DNA from: Variovorax sp. OAS795 | Lineage (GTDB): Bacteria > Pseudomonadota > Gammaproteobacteria > Burkholderiales > Burkholderiaceae_C | Length of the DNA stretch: 64,000 nucleotides | Assembly: GCF_040546685.1 (NCBI RefSeq) | Contig: NZ_JBEPOH010000001.1 | Location: forward strand, 3,224,001 to 3,288,000 | Direction of reading: 5' to 3' | Shown: positions 31,373 to 43,956 of the stretch, piece by piece | Layout: each line of letters starts with the position of its first letter | Position numbering within the stretch: position 1 is the stretch's first letter | Position numbers and translations under genes: made by a program | The notes under the pieces: model-generated | What the model saw: only the letters and a program-made list of their open reading frames with translations | Databases searched by the model: none | Told to the model about the DNA's origin: nothing

Positions 31373-32326
31373 ATGAACGTCGAATTCTTCGTCATCTCGC
31401 TGCTCAACGGCGTCAGCTACGGGCTGCTGCTGTTCATGCTGAGCTCTGGCCTTACGCTGATCTTCAGCATGATGGGCGTGCTCAATTTCGCGCACGCCAG
31501 CTTCTACATGCTCGGCGCGTACATCGCGTACACGCTCTCCGGCATCATCGGCTTCTGGCCGGCGCTTTTCATCGCGCCGCTGCTGGTGGGCCTCCTGGGC
31601 GCCGCCTTCGAGCGCTACAGCCTTCGCCGCGTGCACAAGTTCGGCCATGTGCCCGAACTGCTGGTGACCTTCGGCCTGTCGTACCTGATTCTCGAACTGG
31701 TGCAGCTCGCGTGGGGCCGCTCCACCGTCCCGTACGGCCTGCCGACGCAGCTGCAGGGCCCGCTGTTCTCGCTCTACGGAACGCAGTTTCCGAAGTCGCG
31801 CTCGTTCATCATGCTGGTCGCGGTGCTGATGCTCATCTCGGTGTGGCTGCTGCTCACGCGCACGCGCATCGGGCTCGTCATCCAGGCGGCGCTCAAGCAC
31901 CCCGACATGGTCGAGGCGCTGGGCCACAACGTGCCGCGCGTGTTCATGCTGGTGTTCGGCGGCGGCGCCGCACTCGCGGGCCTCGCGGGCGTGGTCGGCG
32001 GCAACACCTACGTCACGGAACCGGCCATGGCCGCGTCGGTCGGCTCGATCATCTTCGTGGTGGTGGTGGTCGGCGGCATGGGCTCGCTGGCGGGCGCCTT
32101 CCTCGCGTCGCTGCTGATCGGCATCATCCAAACCTTCGCGGTGGCCATGGACCAGTCGTTTGCCGGCGGCCTGCAGATGCTGGGCGTCACGGTGACCGAC
32201 CAGACCTTCGGCTACGAGCTGCTCAAGCTCACGATCTCGCAGGTCGCGCCGATCCTTCCGTACCTGTTCCTGGTGCTGATCCTCATCTTCAGGCCCAAGG
32301 GCCTGCTGGGCACCCGGGAGGACTGA
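31373..32326 (+). CDS. livH: Branched-chain amino-acid-type ABC permease LivH
   Basis: This 317-residue inner-membrane permease of the BPD_transp_2 family has about eight helices. It opens MNVEFFVISLLNGVSYG and contains GLTLIFSMMGVLNFAHASFY (residues 26-45), the LivH signature, and a conserved GG-rich region VVVVGGMGSLAGAF. The ATPase-contact loop (around ALKHPDMVEALGHNV) is present. It pairs with LivM. Its stop at 32324-32326 touches an ATG at 32327 that could start a longer LivM. Confidence 0.94.
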   Translation: MNVEFFVISLLNGVSYGLLLFMLSSGLTLIFSMMGVLNFAHASFYMLGAYIAYTLSGIIGFWPALFIAPLLVGLLGAAFERYSLRRVHKFGHVPELLVTFGLSYLILELVQLAWGRSTVPYGLPTQLQGPLFSLYGTQFPKSRSFIMLVAVLMLISVWLLLTRTRIGLVIQAALKHPDMVEALGHNVPRVFMLVFGGGAALAGLAGVVGGNTYVTEPAMAASVGSIIFVVVVVGGMGSLAGAFLASLLIGIIQTFAVAMDQSFAGGLQMLGVTVTDQTFGYELLKLTISQVAPILPYLFLVLILIFRPKGLLGTRED

Positions 32327-32370
32327 ATGACGCACCCACAGTCTCCCGCCATTGCCGCCGACCCTCGCAC

Positions 32371-32407
32371 CAACTCTCTTCCGCCAGGAGAGGGCACAAG
32401 AAAGGGT
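32371..32407. repeat. Degenerate GGAGAGGG palindrome in the livM leader
   Basis: CAACTCTCTTCCGCCAGGAG followed by AGGGCACAAGAAAGGGTG matches the repeat family found in purL and in the acyl-CoA dehydrogenase gene, with a weaker stem. If translated from the upstream ATG it reads TNSLPPGEGTRKGG. Confidence 0.65.
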
Positions 32408-32416
32408 GGAACCGAA

Positions 32417-33733
32417 ATGACATCGACAACCGCAGCCCCTGCCACGCAGTACTACCGCTTCAAGCCCTGGAACATCGGGCGCTACCTGATCTGGTCGCTG
32501 TTCGCGATCGTGCTGATCATCTCGCCGCTGGTGTTCAAGAGCAGCCTTGCGCTCACCATGCTCTCGCAGATGGGCTACCTCATCATCATCTGCCTGAGCT
32601 ACAACATCCTGCTGGGGCAGGGCGGCATGCTGAGCTTCGGCCATGCGGTGTACGTCGGGCTCGGCTCCTTCCTTGCCATCCATGCGATGAACATGGGCGC
32701 CAAGGGCGGGCTGCAGATTCCGCTGGTGGCCATTCCGCTGGTCGGCGGGCTGGCCGGCATGTTCTTCGCCATCCTGCTGGGCTTCGTCACCACCAAGAAG
32801 TCGGGCACCACCTTCGCGATGATCACCATGGGCATCGGCGAGCTCGTTGCCTCCATGGCGCTGATGTTCCCGAGCTTCTTCGGCGGCGAGGGCGGCATCA
32901 CCACCGACCGGGTCTACGGCCCGACCTTCTTCGGCTTCAACTTCGGTTCGCAGATCCAGGTGTACTACCTGATCGCCGCCTACTGCTTCGTGTGTACCGC
33001 GCTCATGTATGCCTTCACCGGCACGCCGCTGGGCCGCATGCTGAATGCGGTGCGCGACAACCCGGAGCGGGTGGAGTTCATCGGCTACAACACGCAGCGC
33101 GTGCGCTATATCGCGTTCATCATCGCCGGCTTCTTCGCGGGCATCGGCGGCGGGCTGGCATCGATCAACTTCGAGATCGTGAATGCGGCCGACAGCCTGA
33201 GCGCCATCCGCTCCGGCGGCTACCTGCTGTTCACCTTCCTGGGCGGCGCGGTGTTCTTCTTCGGCCCGATCATCGGCGCGGTGCTGCTGGTGTTCGCGTC
33301 GATCCTGCTGTCGGAGCTTTCGAAGGCCTGGCAGCTCTACTTCGGCCTGGTGTTCGTCTTCATGGTGATGTTCGCGCCGGGTGGCATTGCCAGCCTGGTG
33401 ATGATGAACCTGCGGGTCGCCAAGTTCGGCAAGTTCAACCGCCTCTGGCTGCTGTACGTCGCCATCGCGGTGGCGCTGGTGCCGGTGGTCATCGGGGCCG
33501 CGGCGCTCATCGAGATGATCTATCACATCCAGCTCAACGCGGCGATGGGACCCAACCTCAACTTCTTCGGCGTGACGCTCGACACCTCGGGCATGGCAAG
33601 CTGGCTCGGTGCCGCCGCCATCCTGGTGATCGGCCTCGGCGCGCTCGAGGTGGCACGCCGCCGCTTCGTGCGGGTGTGGGGCCAGGCACAGGAAGAAATC
33701 GAAGCAGAAATCAAACGTCGGGAGGCGGCGTGA
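32417..33733 (+). CDS. livM: Branched-chain amino-acid-type ABC permease LivM
   Basis: This is the second Liv permease. I start it at the ATG at 32417 (MTSTTAAPATQYYRFKPWN, 438 residues), which has AAAGGGTGGA just upstream. A longer frame begins at 32327, directly after the livH stop with its own GGGAGG. Its extra 30 residues are mostly repeat-encoded. The protein has about ten helices, including NILLGQGGMLSFGHAVYVG, the LivM hallmark, and the cytoplasmic loop RMLNAVRDNPERVEFIGYNT. The C-terminal 80 residues extend past the usual end with an extra helix and a charged tail. Its stop overlaps the livG start. Confidence 0.92.
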   Translation: MTSTTAAPATQYYRFKPWNIGRYLIWSLFAIVLIISPLVFKSSLALTMLSQMGYLIIICLSYNILLGQGGMLSFGHAVYVGLGSFLAIHAMNMGAKGGLQIPLVAIPLVGGLAGMFFAILLGFVTTKKSGTTFAMITMGIGELVASMALMFPSFFGGEGGITTDRVYGPTFFGFNFGSQIQVYYLIAAYCFVCTALMYAFTGTPLGRMLNAVRDNPERVEFIGYNTQRVRYIAFIIAGFFAGIGGGLASINFEIVNAADSLSAIRSGGYLLFTFLGGAVFFFGPIIGAVLLVFASILLSELSKAWQLYFGLVFVFMVMFAPGGIASLVMMNLRVAKFGKFNRLWLLYVAIAVALVPVVIGAAALIEMIYHIQLNAAMGPNLNFFGVTLDTSGMASWLGAAAILVIGLGALEVARRRFVRVWGQAQEEIEAEIKRREAA

Positions 33734-34509
33734 TGAGCGCGCAATACGCATTGGAACTGAAGGCGCTGCGAAAGAATTTCGGCAAGACCGAAATCATCCG
33801 CGGCGTGGACCTGGCGGTGAATGCCGGGGAACGCGTGGCCATCATCGGCCCGAACGGAGCGGGCAAGTCGACGCTGTTCAACCTGATCAGCGGGCGGCTG
33901 GCGCCCACCAGCGGCGAAGTGCTGCTGAACGGCCAGCGCATCGACGGCAAGAAGCCCTTCGAGATCAACCGGCTCGGCCTGTCGCGCAGCTTCCAGATCA
34001 CCAACATCTTCCCGAAGCTCAGCGTGTTCGAGAACCTGCGCTGCGGCGTGCTGTGGAGCTTGGGCTACCGCTACACCTTCCTTCGCTTTCTCTCGAACCT
34101 GGACGACGCGAACGCGCGCACCGAGCAGCTCATCAAGCAGATCGGCCTGGAGCGCAAGCGCGACGTGCATGCGGTGAACCTCACCTATGCCGAGCAGCGC
34201 GCGCTGGAGATTGGCGTGACCATTGCGGGCGGTGCCAACGTCATCCTGCTGGACGAACCCACGGCCGGCATGAGCAAGACCGAGACCGCGCACTTCATCT
34301 CGCTCATCAAGCAGGTGACGGTCGGCAAGACGCTGCTCACGGTCGAGCACGACATGGGCGTGGTCTTCGGCCTGGCCGACAAGATCGCGGTGGTGGTGTA
34401 TGGCGAGGTCATTGCCTTCGACGTGCCGGCCGCCGTGCGCGCCAATGCACGCGTCCAGGAAGCCTACCTGGGGTCTTCGGTTGCCGATGCGCAAGGGGCG
34501 GGACACTGA
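33733..34509 (+). CDS. livG: Liv ABC transporter ATP-binding protein LivG
   Basis: This 258-residue ATPase starts at ATG 33733, overlapping the livM stop, with GGAGG at 33721-33725 (inside livM). Walker A is GPNGAGKS (residues 39-46), the signature reads LTYAEQR at about residue 153-159 in place of the more usual LSYGQQR, and Walker B ILLDEPTAGM follows. The C-terminal GEVIAFDVPAAVRANARVQE is typical of LivG/BraF. It energises uptake with LivF, which follows after 5 bases. Confidence 0.95.
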   Translation: MSAQYALELKALRKNFGKTEIIRGVDLAVNAGERVAIIGPNGAGKSTLFNLISGRLAPTSGEVLLNGQRIDGKKPFEINRLGLSRSFQITNIFPKLSVFENLRCGVLWSLGYRYTFLRFLSNLDDANARTEQLIKQIGLERKRDVHAVNLTYAEQRALEIGVTIAGGANVILLDEPTAGMSKTETAHFISLIKQVTVGKTLLTVEHDMGVVFGLADKIAVVVYGEVIAFDVPAAVRANARVQEAYLGSSVADAQGAGH

Positions 34510-34514
34510 CTAAC

Positions 34515-35210
34515 ATGCTGAAGCTTCACGACATCCACGCCTATTACGGCAAGAGCCATGTGCTGCATGGCGTTTCATTCGAGGTTGGCGCGGGGGAGAT
34601 CGTCGCGCTGCTGGGGCGCAACGGGTCCGGCCGCTCGACCACTGCCAAGGCCATCATGGGCCTGGTGCATGCCGAAGGCACGCTGCGCTGGAAAGACCAG
34701 GACATCCTGCGCAGGAAAGCCTACGAAATCGCCCACCTGGGCATCGGCTACGTGCCCGAGAACCGCGACATCTTTCCCAAGCTCACCGTGCACCAGAACC
34801 TGCTCCTGGGCCAGAAGGGCTCGGGCAAGGGCAGCCGCTGGCAGTTCGACGACATGTACGGCATGTTCCCGCGCCTGAAGGAGCGCCAGCACACCGAGGC
34901 CGGCGTGCTCTCGGGCGGCGAGCAGCAGATGCTCACACTGTGCCGCACCCTCATGGGCGACCCCGACCTGATCATCATCGACGAGCCTACCGAAGGCCTT
35001 GCGCCCAAGATCGTCGAACTGGTGGGCCAATACCTCAAGACGCTCAAGGAAAAAGGCGTCTCGGTGCTGCTGATCGAGCAGAAGCTGACCATCGCCATGC
35101 AGATCTCCGACCGCGCGCTCGTCATGGGCCACGGCAGCATCGTGTTCGACGGCACGCCCGACAGCCTGCGCGCGGACGCGAACACGCGCAAGGAATGGCT
35201 GGAAGTCTAG
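34515..35210 (+). CDS. livF: Liv ABC transporter ATP-binding protein LivF (Walker A Lys to Arg)
   Basis: This 231-residue ATPase starts at ATG 34515. It has the signature LSGGEQQ (about residues 133-139), Walker B IIIDEPTEGLAP and the H-loop region replaced by LLIEQKLTIAM, as in LivF. The Walker A motif reads GRNGSGRS (residues 34-41), so the invariant lysine is Arg40. An ATPase with Arg here would be expected to bind or hydrolyse ATP poorly. LivG, with a normal motif, may carry the cycle. Otherwise the gene looks intact. Confidence 0.94.
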   Translation: MLKLHDIHAYYGKSHVLHGVSFEVGAGEIVALLGRNGSGRSTTAKAIMGLVHAEGTLRWKDQDILRRKAYEIAHLGIGYVPENRDIFPKLTVHQNLLLGQKGSGKGSRWQFDDMYGMFPRLKERQHTEAGVLSGGEQQMLTLCRTLMGDPDLIIIDEPTEGLAPKIVELVGQYLKTLKEKGVSVLLIEQKLTIAMQISDRALVMGHGSIVFDGTPDSLRADANTRKEWLEV

Positions 35211-35254
35211 GCGGCTGAAAGCGGACTTCCGAACGCAGGAGGAAGACAAAAGTT

Positions 35255-35333
35255 ACGCAGAAGGCGCGGAAGGGAACTCATGATTTTTGGTTTTCCTTCT
35301 GCGACCTCTGCGGAATCTTCGCGCCTTCTGCGT
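35255..35333. repeat. Long-arm inverted repeat, family B, copy 1
   Basis: ACGCAGAAGGCGCG (35255-35268) is perfectly matched by CGCGCCTTCTGCGT (35320-35333) across a 51-base loop that contains TTTTTGGTTTTCCTTCTGCG. A related element lies at 40328-40445. It fills most of the gap between livF and the FadB-like gene. Confidence 0.8.
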
Positions 35334-35469
35334 TCTGAACCCGCGCTGCCGGCCCGCCTTGTCCCAACAGCGACTGCATGCCATTGCTGCGCTGCGCCAA
35401 ACGCCTAGAATCCCCGAAAAAGAACACTCGTGCTTTTTCTTCTTCTCTTCACACACCAAGGAACGCAGC

Positions 35470-37575
35470 ATGACGGCTGAATACAAAGTGCTCGGCGATG
35501 TCGCCGTGATCACCATGACCAATCCCCCGGTCAACGGTCTCGGTTTCTCGACCCGCATCGGCATCACCGATGGGCTCGCGAAGGCCAATGCCGACGACGC
35601 CGTCAAGGCCATCGTCATCACGGGCGCAGGCAAGGCGTTCTCTGGCGGTGCGGACATCAAGGAATTCGGCACGCCCAAGGCGCTGCAAGAGCCCAACCTG
35701 CTGAGCGTGATCCTTGCGCTCGAAGCCTCGCCCAAGCCCATCGTCGCGGCCATCCACTCGGTGTGCATGGGCGGCGGCCTCGAGCTGGCGCTGGGCTGCC
35801 ACTACCGCGTGGCGGCACCCGGTACCAGCATTGCGCTGCCCGAGGTCAAGCTGGGCCTCATTCCCGGCGCCGGCGGCACGCAGCGCCTGCCGCGCGTGCT
35901 GGGCGTGGAAACCGCACTCAACATGATCGTGAGCGGCGAGCCGGTCAAGAGCGAGCTGCTCGCCGGCCTGCCGGGCCAGAAGCTGTTCGACAGGCTCGCG
36001 GCTTCGCCCGAATCGGTGTTCGAGGAAGCCGTGGCATTCGCGAAAAGCGTGGGGGCCAAGGGCGGCGACGCACTGCCCCTGGTGCGCAACCTGCCGTGCA
36101 AGCACCCGCAGGGCGACGCCTACTTCCAGTTTGCCAGGAACATGGTCGGCGGCATGTCGAAGAACTACCCCGCGCCGCTGCAGTGCGTGGACGCCGTGCA
36201 GGCCGCCACGCAGATGAAGTTCGACGCCGGCATGGCCGAAGAGCGCCGCATCTTCACCTCGCTGATGTTCACGCCCGAATCGCTGGCGCTGCGCCACCTG
36301 TTCATGGCCGAGCGTGCAGCCTCCAAGATCCCCGACGTGGCCGACGACACGCCCAAGCGCCAGGTCAAGTCGGTCGGCGTGATCGGCGCCGGCACCATGG
36401 GCGGCGGCATCTCGATGAACTTCCTGAACGCGGGCATCCCCGTGAAGATTCTCGAGATGAAGCAGGAAGCGCTCGACCGCGGCATCGCCACCATCAGGAA
36501 GAACTACGAGTCTCAGGTCAAGAAGGGCAAGCTCAAGCAGGACAAGTACGAGCAGCGCATGGCGCTCCTGAGCACCACGCTGAGCTACGACGACCTGAAG
36601 GACGCCGACCTGATCATCGAAGCGGTGTTCGAGGAACTCGGCGTGAAAGAGAAGGTGTTCAAGGAACTCGATCGCGTCGCGAAAAAGGGCGCGATCCTCG
36701 CTTCCAACACCTCGACGCTCGACGTCGACAAGATCGCAGCCTTCACCCAGCGTCCGCAGGACGTGGTCGGCATGCACTTCTTCAGCCCCGCCAACGTGAT
36801 GAAGCTGCTCGAAGTGGTGCGCGGCAAGGAAACGGCCAAGGACGTGCTCGCCACGGTCATGGACATCGGCAAGAAGATCAAGAAGACGGCCGTGGTCTCG
36901 GGCGTGTGCGACGGCTTTATCGGCAACCGCATGATCGAGCAGTACTCGCGCCAGGCCGGCTTCCTGCTGGACGAAGGCGCCACGCCGCAGCAGGTCGACA
37001 AGGCGGTCGAGAAGTTCGGCTTTGCCATGGGCCCGTTCCGCATGGGCGACCTGGCCGGCAACGACATCGGCTGGGCAATTCGCAAGCGCCGCGCGGTGGA
37101 GCATCCGGACATGAAGTACAGCCGCACCGCCGACAAGCTCTGCGAGCTGGGCCGCTTCGGCCAGAAGACCGGGGCAGGGTGGTACGACTACCAGGCCGGC
37201 AAGCGCGACGCGATCCCGTCGGAGCTCGTCAACAAGATGATCGAGGACCACCGCAAGGAGCTGGGCATCACGCCGCGCAAGATCTCCGACGAAGAAATCG
37301 TGCAGCGCCTGGTGTATGCGCTGGTGAACGAAGGCGCGCACATCCTCGAGGACGGCATCGCTTCCAAGCCGGGCGACATCGACATGGTGTACCTCACCGG
37401 CTATGGGTTCCCGATCTGGCGCGGCGGCCCGATGCACTACGCGTCGCAGGTCGGCCTGTACAACGTGGCCGAAACCATGAAGCGCTTTGCCAAGAACCCG
37501 CGCGACGACGCCGAGTTCTGGCAGCCCGCGCCGCTGATCCAGAAGCTGGTCGCCGAAGGCAAGTCCTTCAGCTGA
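35470..37575 (+). CDS. fadB: Fatty-acid oxidation bifunctional enzyme: enoyl-CoA hydratase/3-hydroxyacyl-CoA dehydrogenase
   Basis: This 701-residue enzyme performs two steps of beta-oxidation. The hydratase part is at residues 1-190: [15 protein letters not shown] forms the oxyanion region and the catalytic glutamates are Glu105 ([10 protein letters not shown]) and Glu125 ([19 protein letters not shown]). The dehydrogenase part begins near residue 300 with the NAD loop GAGTMGGGI and has the active-site His in [15 protein letters not shown] at about 436. Two C-terminal 3HCDH domains complete it. The order resembles FadJ/FadB and the peroxisomal L-bifunctional enzyme. The ATG at 35470 was chosen because it begins the hydratase fold. 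Other names such as FadJ would fit as well. Confidence 0.94.
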   Translation: MTAEYKVLGDVAVITMTNPPVNGLGFSTRIGITDGLAKANADDAVKAIVITGAGKAFSGGADIKEFGTPKALQEPNLLSVILALEASPKPIVAAIHSVCMGGGLELALGCHYRVAAPGTSIALPEVKLGLIPGAGGTQRLPRVLGVETALNMIVSGEPVKSELLAGLPGQKLFDRLAASPESVFEEAVAFAKSVGAKGGDALPLVRNLPCKHPQGDAYFQFARNMVGGMSKNYPAPLQCVDAVQAATQMKFDAGMAEERRIFTSLMFTPESLALRHLFMAERAASKIPDVADDTPKRQVKSVGVIGAGTMGGGISMNFLNAGIPVKILEMKQEALDRGIATIRKNYESQVKKGKLKQDKYEQRMALLSTTLSYDDLKDADLIIEAVFEELGVKEKVFKELDRVAKKGAILASNTSTLDVDKIAAFTQRPQDVVGMHFFSPANVMKLLEVVRGKETAKDVLATVMDIGKKIKKTAVVSGVCDGFIGNRMIEQYSRQAGFLLDEGATPQQVDKAVEKFGFAMGPFRMGDLAGNDIGWAIRKRRAVEHPDMKYSRTADKLCELGRFGQKTGAGWYDYQAGKRDAIPSELVNKMIEDHRKELGITPRKISDEEIVQRLVYALVNEGAHILEDGIASKPGDIDMVYLTGYGFPIWRGGPMHYASQVGLYNVAETMKRFAKNPRDDAEFWQPAPLIQKLVAEGKSFS

Positions 37576-37595
37576 TGCGGGAAGCCTGACCGCCC

Positions 37596-39071
37596 ATGTT
37601 GAAACGCATCTTCCTCGGGCTGCTGCTGGTGCTCGTGGCGCTGGTGGCCGCCGTGGCGGTCAAGACCTGGCGCACGCCATCGCAGCAGCTGGCGGTGGCG
37701 CCGGCGCCCAAGCTCGAGATCGACGTGCAGGCCGCCGCCAAACGGCTGGCCGGCGCGATTCCGATCCGAACCGTTTCGAGCCTCGACGATCCGGCCGCAA
37801 GCCTGGCCGAGTTCGACAAGCTCCACGCCTACCTCGCGCAGCAGTTTCCACAGCTCCATGCCACCCTCAAGAAGGAAGTGGTGGGCCAGCGGGCGCTGCT
37901 GTACACCTGGGCCGGCACCGATCCGCAGGCCAAGCCCATCGCGCTCATGGCGCACCAGGACATGGTGCCCATTGCGCCCGGCACCGAGAAGGCCTGGTCG
38001 GTCGACCCGTTCGCGGGCGAGATCAAGGACGGCTTCGTCTGGGGCCGCGGCACGCTGGACAACAAGAGCAACCTGTTCGCACAGATGGAAGCCGTCGAGC
38101 TGCTGGTCGCGAGCGGCTTCAAGCCGAGGCAGACTGTCTACCTCGTGATGGGCGATGACGAGGAGGTGAGCGGCCTGCGCGGTGCGCGGCCGATTGCCGA
38201 ACTGCTCAAGTCGCGCAATGTTCGGCTCGACTGGGTGCTCGACGAAGGTTTGCTGATTCTCGACGGCGTGCTGCCCGGGCTGTCGAAACCCGCGGCACTC
38301 ATCGGCCTGGCCGAGAAGGGCTACGGCACCTTCTTTCTTTCGCTCGACACGGCGCCCGGCCACTCGTCCATGCCGCCGCAGCACAGCGCCATCGGCAGCA
38401 TGAGCGCGGCGCTCGCGCGGCTCGAAGCCACGCCGATGCCCGGCGGCATCCGGGGCGTGGCGGCCCAGATGTTCGGTGCGCTCGCGCCCGAGATGGGCGG
38501 CGTCAACCGCGTGATGCTGTCCAACCTGTGGCTCACCGAGCCGCTGGTGCGCGGCCAGCTCGAAAAAAGCCCGAGCAGCAACGCCATGCTGCGCACGACC
38601 ACCGCGCTCACCATCGTGCGCGCCGGCAACAAGGACAACGTGCTGCCCGGCCGTGCCGAGGCGGCGGTCAACTTCCGCATCCTGCCGGGCGACAGCATCG
38701 ACAGCGTCGAAGCGCACCTGCGCAAGGCGCTCGGCAACGACGAGATCAAGATCAAGCGCTACCCTGGCAACTCCGAGCCATCGCCCGTGTCGCCGACCGA
38801 CAGCACCGGCTACCGTGCGATCCAGCAGGCGGTGCGCCAGTCGTTCCCCGATGTGATCGTGGCGCCCGGGCTCATGACGGCTGCCACCGACTCGCGCCAC
38901 TTCAGCCTGGTAAGCGATGCGGTCTACCGCTTCTCGCCCTTCCGCATGAAGGGGGAGGACCTGGCCCGCTTCCACGGCACCAACGAACGCCTCGCCATCT
39001 CCAACTACGGCGAGATGATCGGCTTCTACCACCAGCTCCTGCGCAACACCAACGGTGCGCCGGCGCAATGA
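37596..39071 (+). CDS. M20 family metallopeptidase with N-terminal membrane anchor
   Basis: This 491-residue protein has one N-terminal helix (residues 5-22) and a large outside domain of the M20 (carboxypeptidase S-like) family. Metal and catalytic residues are visible: His120 and Asp122 in AHQDMVP, Asp155 in [11 protein letters not shown] and Glu189/Glu190 in GDDEEV. A dimerisation domain follows, then ATDSRHF near the end, which supplies the last His ligand. It would cleave small peptides or amidated acids, such as N-acyl amino acids, in the periplasm. Its place between fadB and the thiolase suggests that it frees an acyl substrate. That link is inference. Confidence 0.9.
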   Translation: MLKRIFLGLLLVLVALVAAVAVKTWRTPSQQLAVAPAPKLEIDVQAAAKRLAGAIPIRTVSSLDDPAASLAEFDKLHAYLAQQFPQLHATLKKEVVGQRALLYTWAGTDPQAKPIALMAHQDMVPIAPGTEKAWSVDPFAGEIKDGFVWGRGTLDNKSNLFAQMEAVELLVASGFKPRQTVYLVMGDDEEVSGLRGARPIAELLKSRNVRLDWVLDEGLLILDGVLPGLSKPAALIGLAEKGYGTFFLSLDTAPGHSSMPPQHSAIGSMSAALARLEATPMPGGIRGVAAQMFGALAPEMGGVNRVMLSNLWLTEPLVRGQLEKSPSSNAMLRTTTALTIVRAGNKDNVLPGRAEAAVNFRILPGDSIDSVEAHLRKALGNDEIKIKRYPGNSEPSPVSPTDSTGYRAIQQAVRQSFPDVIVAPGLMTAATDSRHFSLVSDAVYRFSPFRMKGEDLARFHGTNERLAISNYGEMIGFYHQLLRNTNGAPAQ

Positions 39072-39111
39072 CGACAACCCTCTTTTCCTTCCATCTCCAA
39101 AGGACCTCACC

Positions 39112-40287
<1,176 letters not shown>

Positions 40288-40327
40288 CCGGTCGCGGCTT
40301 TTTCAAGGCCGCTGAATTCGGGGTGCA

Positions 40328-40445
40328 GAACGCAGAGGTCGCGAAGGTTGCGCAGAAGTCGCAGAAGGAACTTCAAAAAAGAACTTTTCATTCTTTGGTT
40401 TCTCTTCCGCGACTTCTGCGAACCCTTTGAATTCCTTCTGCGTTC
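40328..40445. repeat. Long-arm inverted repeat, family B, copy 2
   Basis: GAACGCAGA (40328-40336) pairs with TCTGCGTTC (40437-40445), and inside these CGCAGAAGTCGC (40351-40362) pairs with GCGACTTCTGCG (40409-40420). The central part is AT-rich (CTTCAAAAAAGAACTTTTC). It shares the CGCAGAAGG/CCTTCTGCG ends and the TTTGGTTT loop core with the copy at 35255-35333. Confidence 0.8.
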
Positions 40446-40487
40446 GGCTCCCCGCTCCCGCTCCCGCACTCGCCCCCGGAGAACACC

Positions 40488-42399
<1,912 letters not shown>

Positions 42400-42401
42400 C
42401 A

Positions 42402-42638
42402 ATGGCCAACGCCGCTCCCAAGAACACACCGAACCCCGCCAAACCGCCGAAGCCGCATGCCCGGCTCGAGAAGTGGATCTGGATCCTGATCTACGGCGGC
42501 CTTTTTCTCGTGATCCTCGGCATAGCCACGGGCCGCACCGAGCCGGTGATCGGCTGGTCGATGGCGGCGCCGGGCGCCGTGATCGCACTCGTGGGCTTCG
42601 TGCTCATCTACGTGCGGTCGCGGCTCGACGACAAATAG
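42402..42638 (+). CDS. Small two-helix membrane protein
   Basis: This 78-residue protein starts at the ATG at 42402, two bases after the stop of the repaired dehydrogenase frame, with GAGGA at about 42386-42390. It has a proline- and lysine-rich N-terminus (residues 1-22) and two hydrophobic helices (about 24-44 and 50-71), ending YVRSRLDDK. I do not recognise a family. The tight spacing suggests cotranscription with the acyl-CoA metabolism genes. It lies in the same reading frame as the first part of the upstream gene, so the frameshift artificially fuses the two. Confidence 0.75.
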   Translation: MANAAPKNTPNPAKPPKPHARLEKWIWILIYGGLFLVILGIATGRTEPVIGWSMAAPGAVIALVGFVLIYVRSRLDDK

Positions 42639-42677
42639 CAAGCGCGAAACCTGAACACCCCCGAACCGGAGACACCC

Positions 42678-43472
42678 ATGACCCCTCGCACCACCCAGAA
42701 GCTGTTCGATCTCACCGGCAAGACCGCCCTCATCACCGGCGGCTCGCGCGGCCTGGGCCTGCAGATGGCGCATGCGCTGGGTGAAGCCGGCGCCAAGATC
42801 ATGCTGAGCTCGCGCAAGGCCGAAGACCTGGAGCAGGCCGCGGCCGAGCTGCAGTCCGCCGGCATCGACGCGCGCTGGATCGCCGCCGACTGTTCCAAGG
42901 AAGAAGACACGCGCCGCCTGGCCGACGAAACGCTGCAGCGCATGGGCGCGATCGACATCCTCGTCAACAACGCGGGCGCCAGCTGGGGCGCACCGGCCGA
43001 AAGCCATCCGGTCGAGGCCTGGGACAAGGTGATGAACCTCAACGTGCGGGGCTACTTCATCCTGTCGCAGCATGTCGCCAACGGCTACATGATTCCGAAG
43101 AAGACCGGTCGCATCATCAACATCGCCTCCATTGCGGGCCTGAACGGCAATCCGCCCGAGATGCAGACGCTGGCCTACAACACCTCGAAGACGGCGGTGA
43201 TCGGCTTCACCCGCACGCTCGCGGCCGAATGGGGCCGCTACAACATCAACGTGAACGCGATCTGCCCGGGCTTCTTCATGACGAAGATGGCCGCCGGCCT
43301 GATCAAGTCGCTGGGCGAGGAAAAAATGGCCTCGCACGCGCCGCTCGGCCGCCTGGGCGACGAGGAAGACCTGAAAGGCATCACGCTGCTGTACGCGAGC
43401 GATGCCGGCAAGCACATCACGGGCCAGTGGCTGGCCGTGGACGGCGGCGTGAGCGTGGTCCTCGGTGCCTGA
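42678..43472 (+). CDS. SDR family oxidoreductase
   Basis: This 264-residue short-chain dehydrogenase has the cofactor motif TGGSRGLG (residues 20-27), NNAG (97-100) and the catalytic Ser151, Tyr167 and Lys171. The family oxidises or reduces hydroxyl and keto groups with NAD(P)(H). The nearest groups include gluconate 5-dehydrogenase-like and 3-hydroxyacyl-CoA enzymes. Position among beta-oxidation genes suggests a hydroxyacyl or alcohol substrate. The thioesterase gene follows 3 bases after the stop. Confidence 0.93.
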   Translation: MTPRTTQKLFDLTGKTALITGGSRGLGLQMAHALGEAGAKIMLSSRKAEDLEQAAAELQSAGIDARWIAADCSKEEDTRRLADETLQRMGAIDILVNNAGASWGAPAESHPVEAWDKVMNLNVRGYFILSQHVANGYMIPKKTGRIINIASIAGLNGNPPEMQTLAYNTSKTAVIGFTRTLAAEWGRYNINVNAICPGFFMTKMAAGLIKSLGEEKMASHAPLGRLGDEEDLKGITLLYASDAGKHITGQWLAVDGGVSVVLGA

Positions 43473-43475
43473 AAA

Positions 43476-43937
43476 ATGGCGGAAGATTCCACCGACATCA
43501 ACATCCGCTCGTACACGAGCCAGATCCCGTTCGCGCGCCACCTGGGCTTCGAGCTCACGAAGTTCGAGGGCGGCGAGTCCGAGATCGTCTACACCGCCAA
43601 GCCCGAGCACCTGAACACCTTCGACGTGACGCACGGCGGTGCCTGCATGACGCTGCTCGATATCACCATGGCGGCTGCCGCGCGCAGCGTGGCACCCGAG
43701 ATGGGCGTGGTCACCATCGAGATGAAGACCAGCTTCATGCAGCCTTCCGTCGGCCCGCTGCATGCGCGCGGCACGCTCATTCACCGCACCGCGACGCTGG
43801 CTTTCACGGAAGCCAAGATCTACGACGAGCTGGAGCGCGTGTGCGCGCATGCCACCGGCACCTTCAAGTACGTGAAGCGCCGCCTGCCCACCGGCCCCGC
43901 CAGCGCGAACGCGATGCGTCCGCCTTCCACCGACTAA
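43476..43937 (+). CDS. PaaI-type hotdog-fold thioesterase
   Basis: This 153-residue protein has the PaaI/YbgC-like hotdog signature THGGACMTLLD (residues 52-62), with His53-Gly54-Gly55 and Asp62 in place to activate water. Such enzymes hydrolyse stalled acyl-CoA or aryl-CoA thioesters and release CoA. It is tightly packed between an SDR and an MDR reductase, so it probably acts in the same catabolic route as a CoA-rescue step. The substrate is not readable from sequence. Confidence 0.9.
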   Translation: MAEDSTDINIRSYTSQIPFARHLGFELTKFEGGESEIVYTAKPEHLNTFDVTHGGACMTLLDITMAAAARSVAPEMGVVTIEMKTSFMQPSVGPLHARGTLIHRTATLAFTEAKIYDELERVCAHATGTFKYVKRRLPTGPASANAMRPPSTD

Positions 43938-43956
43938 CTGCATTCCGGAGACTTCC

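Noticed and set aside
35211..35469. Small RNA gene between livF and fadB
   Set aside because: The structure is explained by the family B inverted repeat. No promoter or terminator pair is clear.
40294..40312. GCGGC/GCCGC hairpin after the thiolase as terminator
   Set aside because: The stem is only 5 bp and has no T-run after it. The T-run is in the loop.
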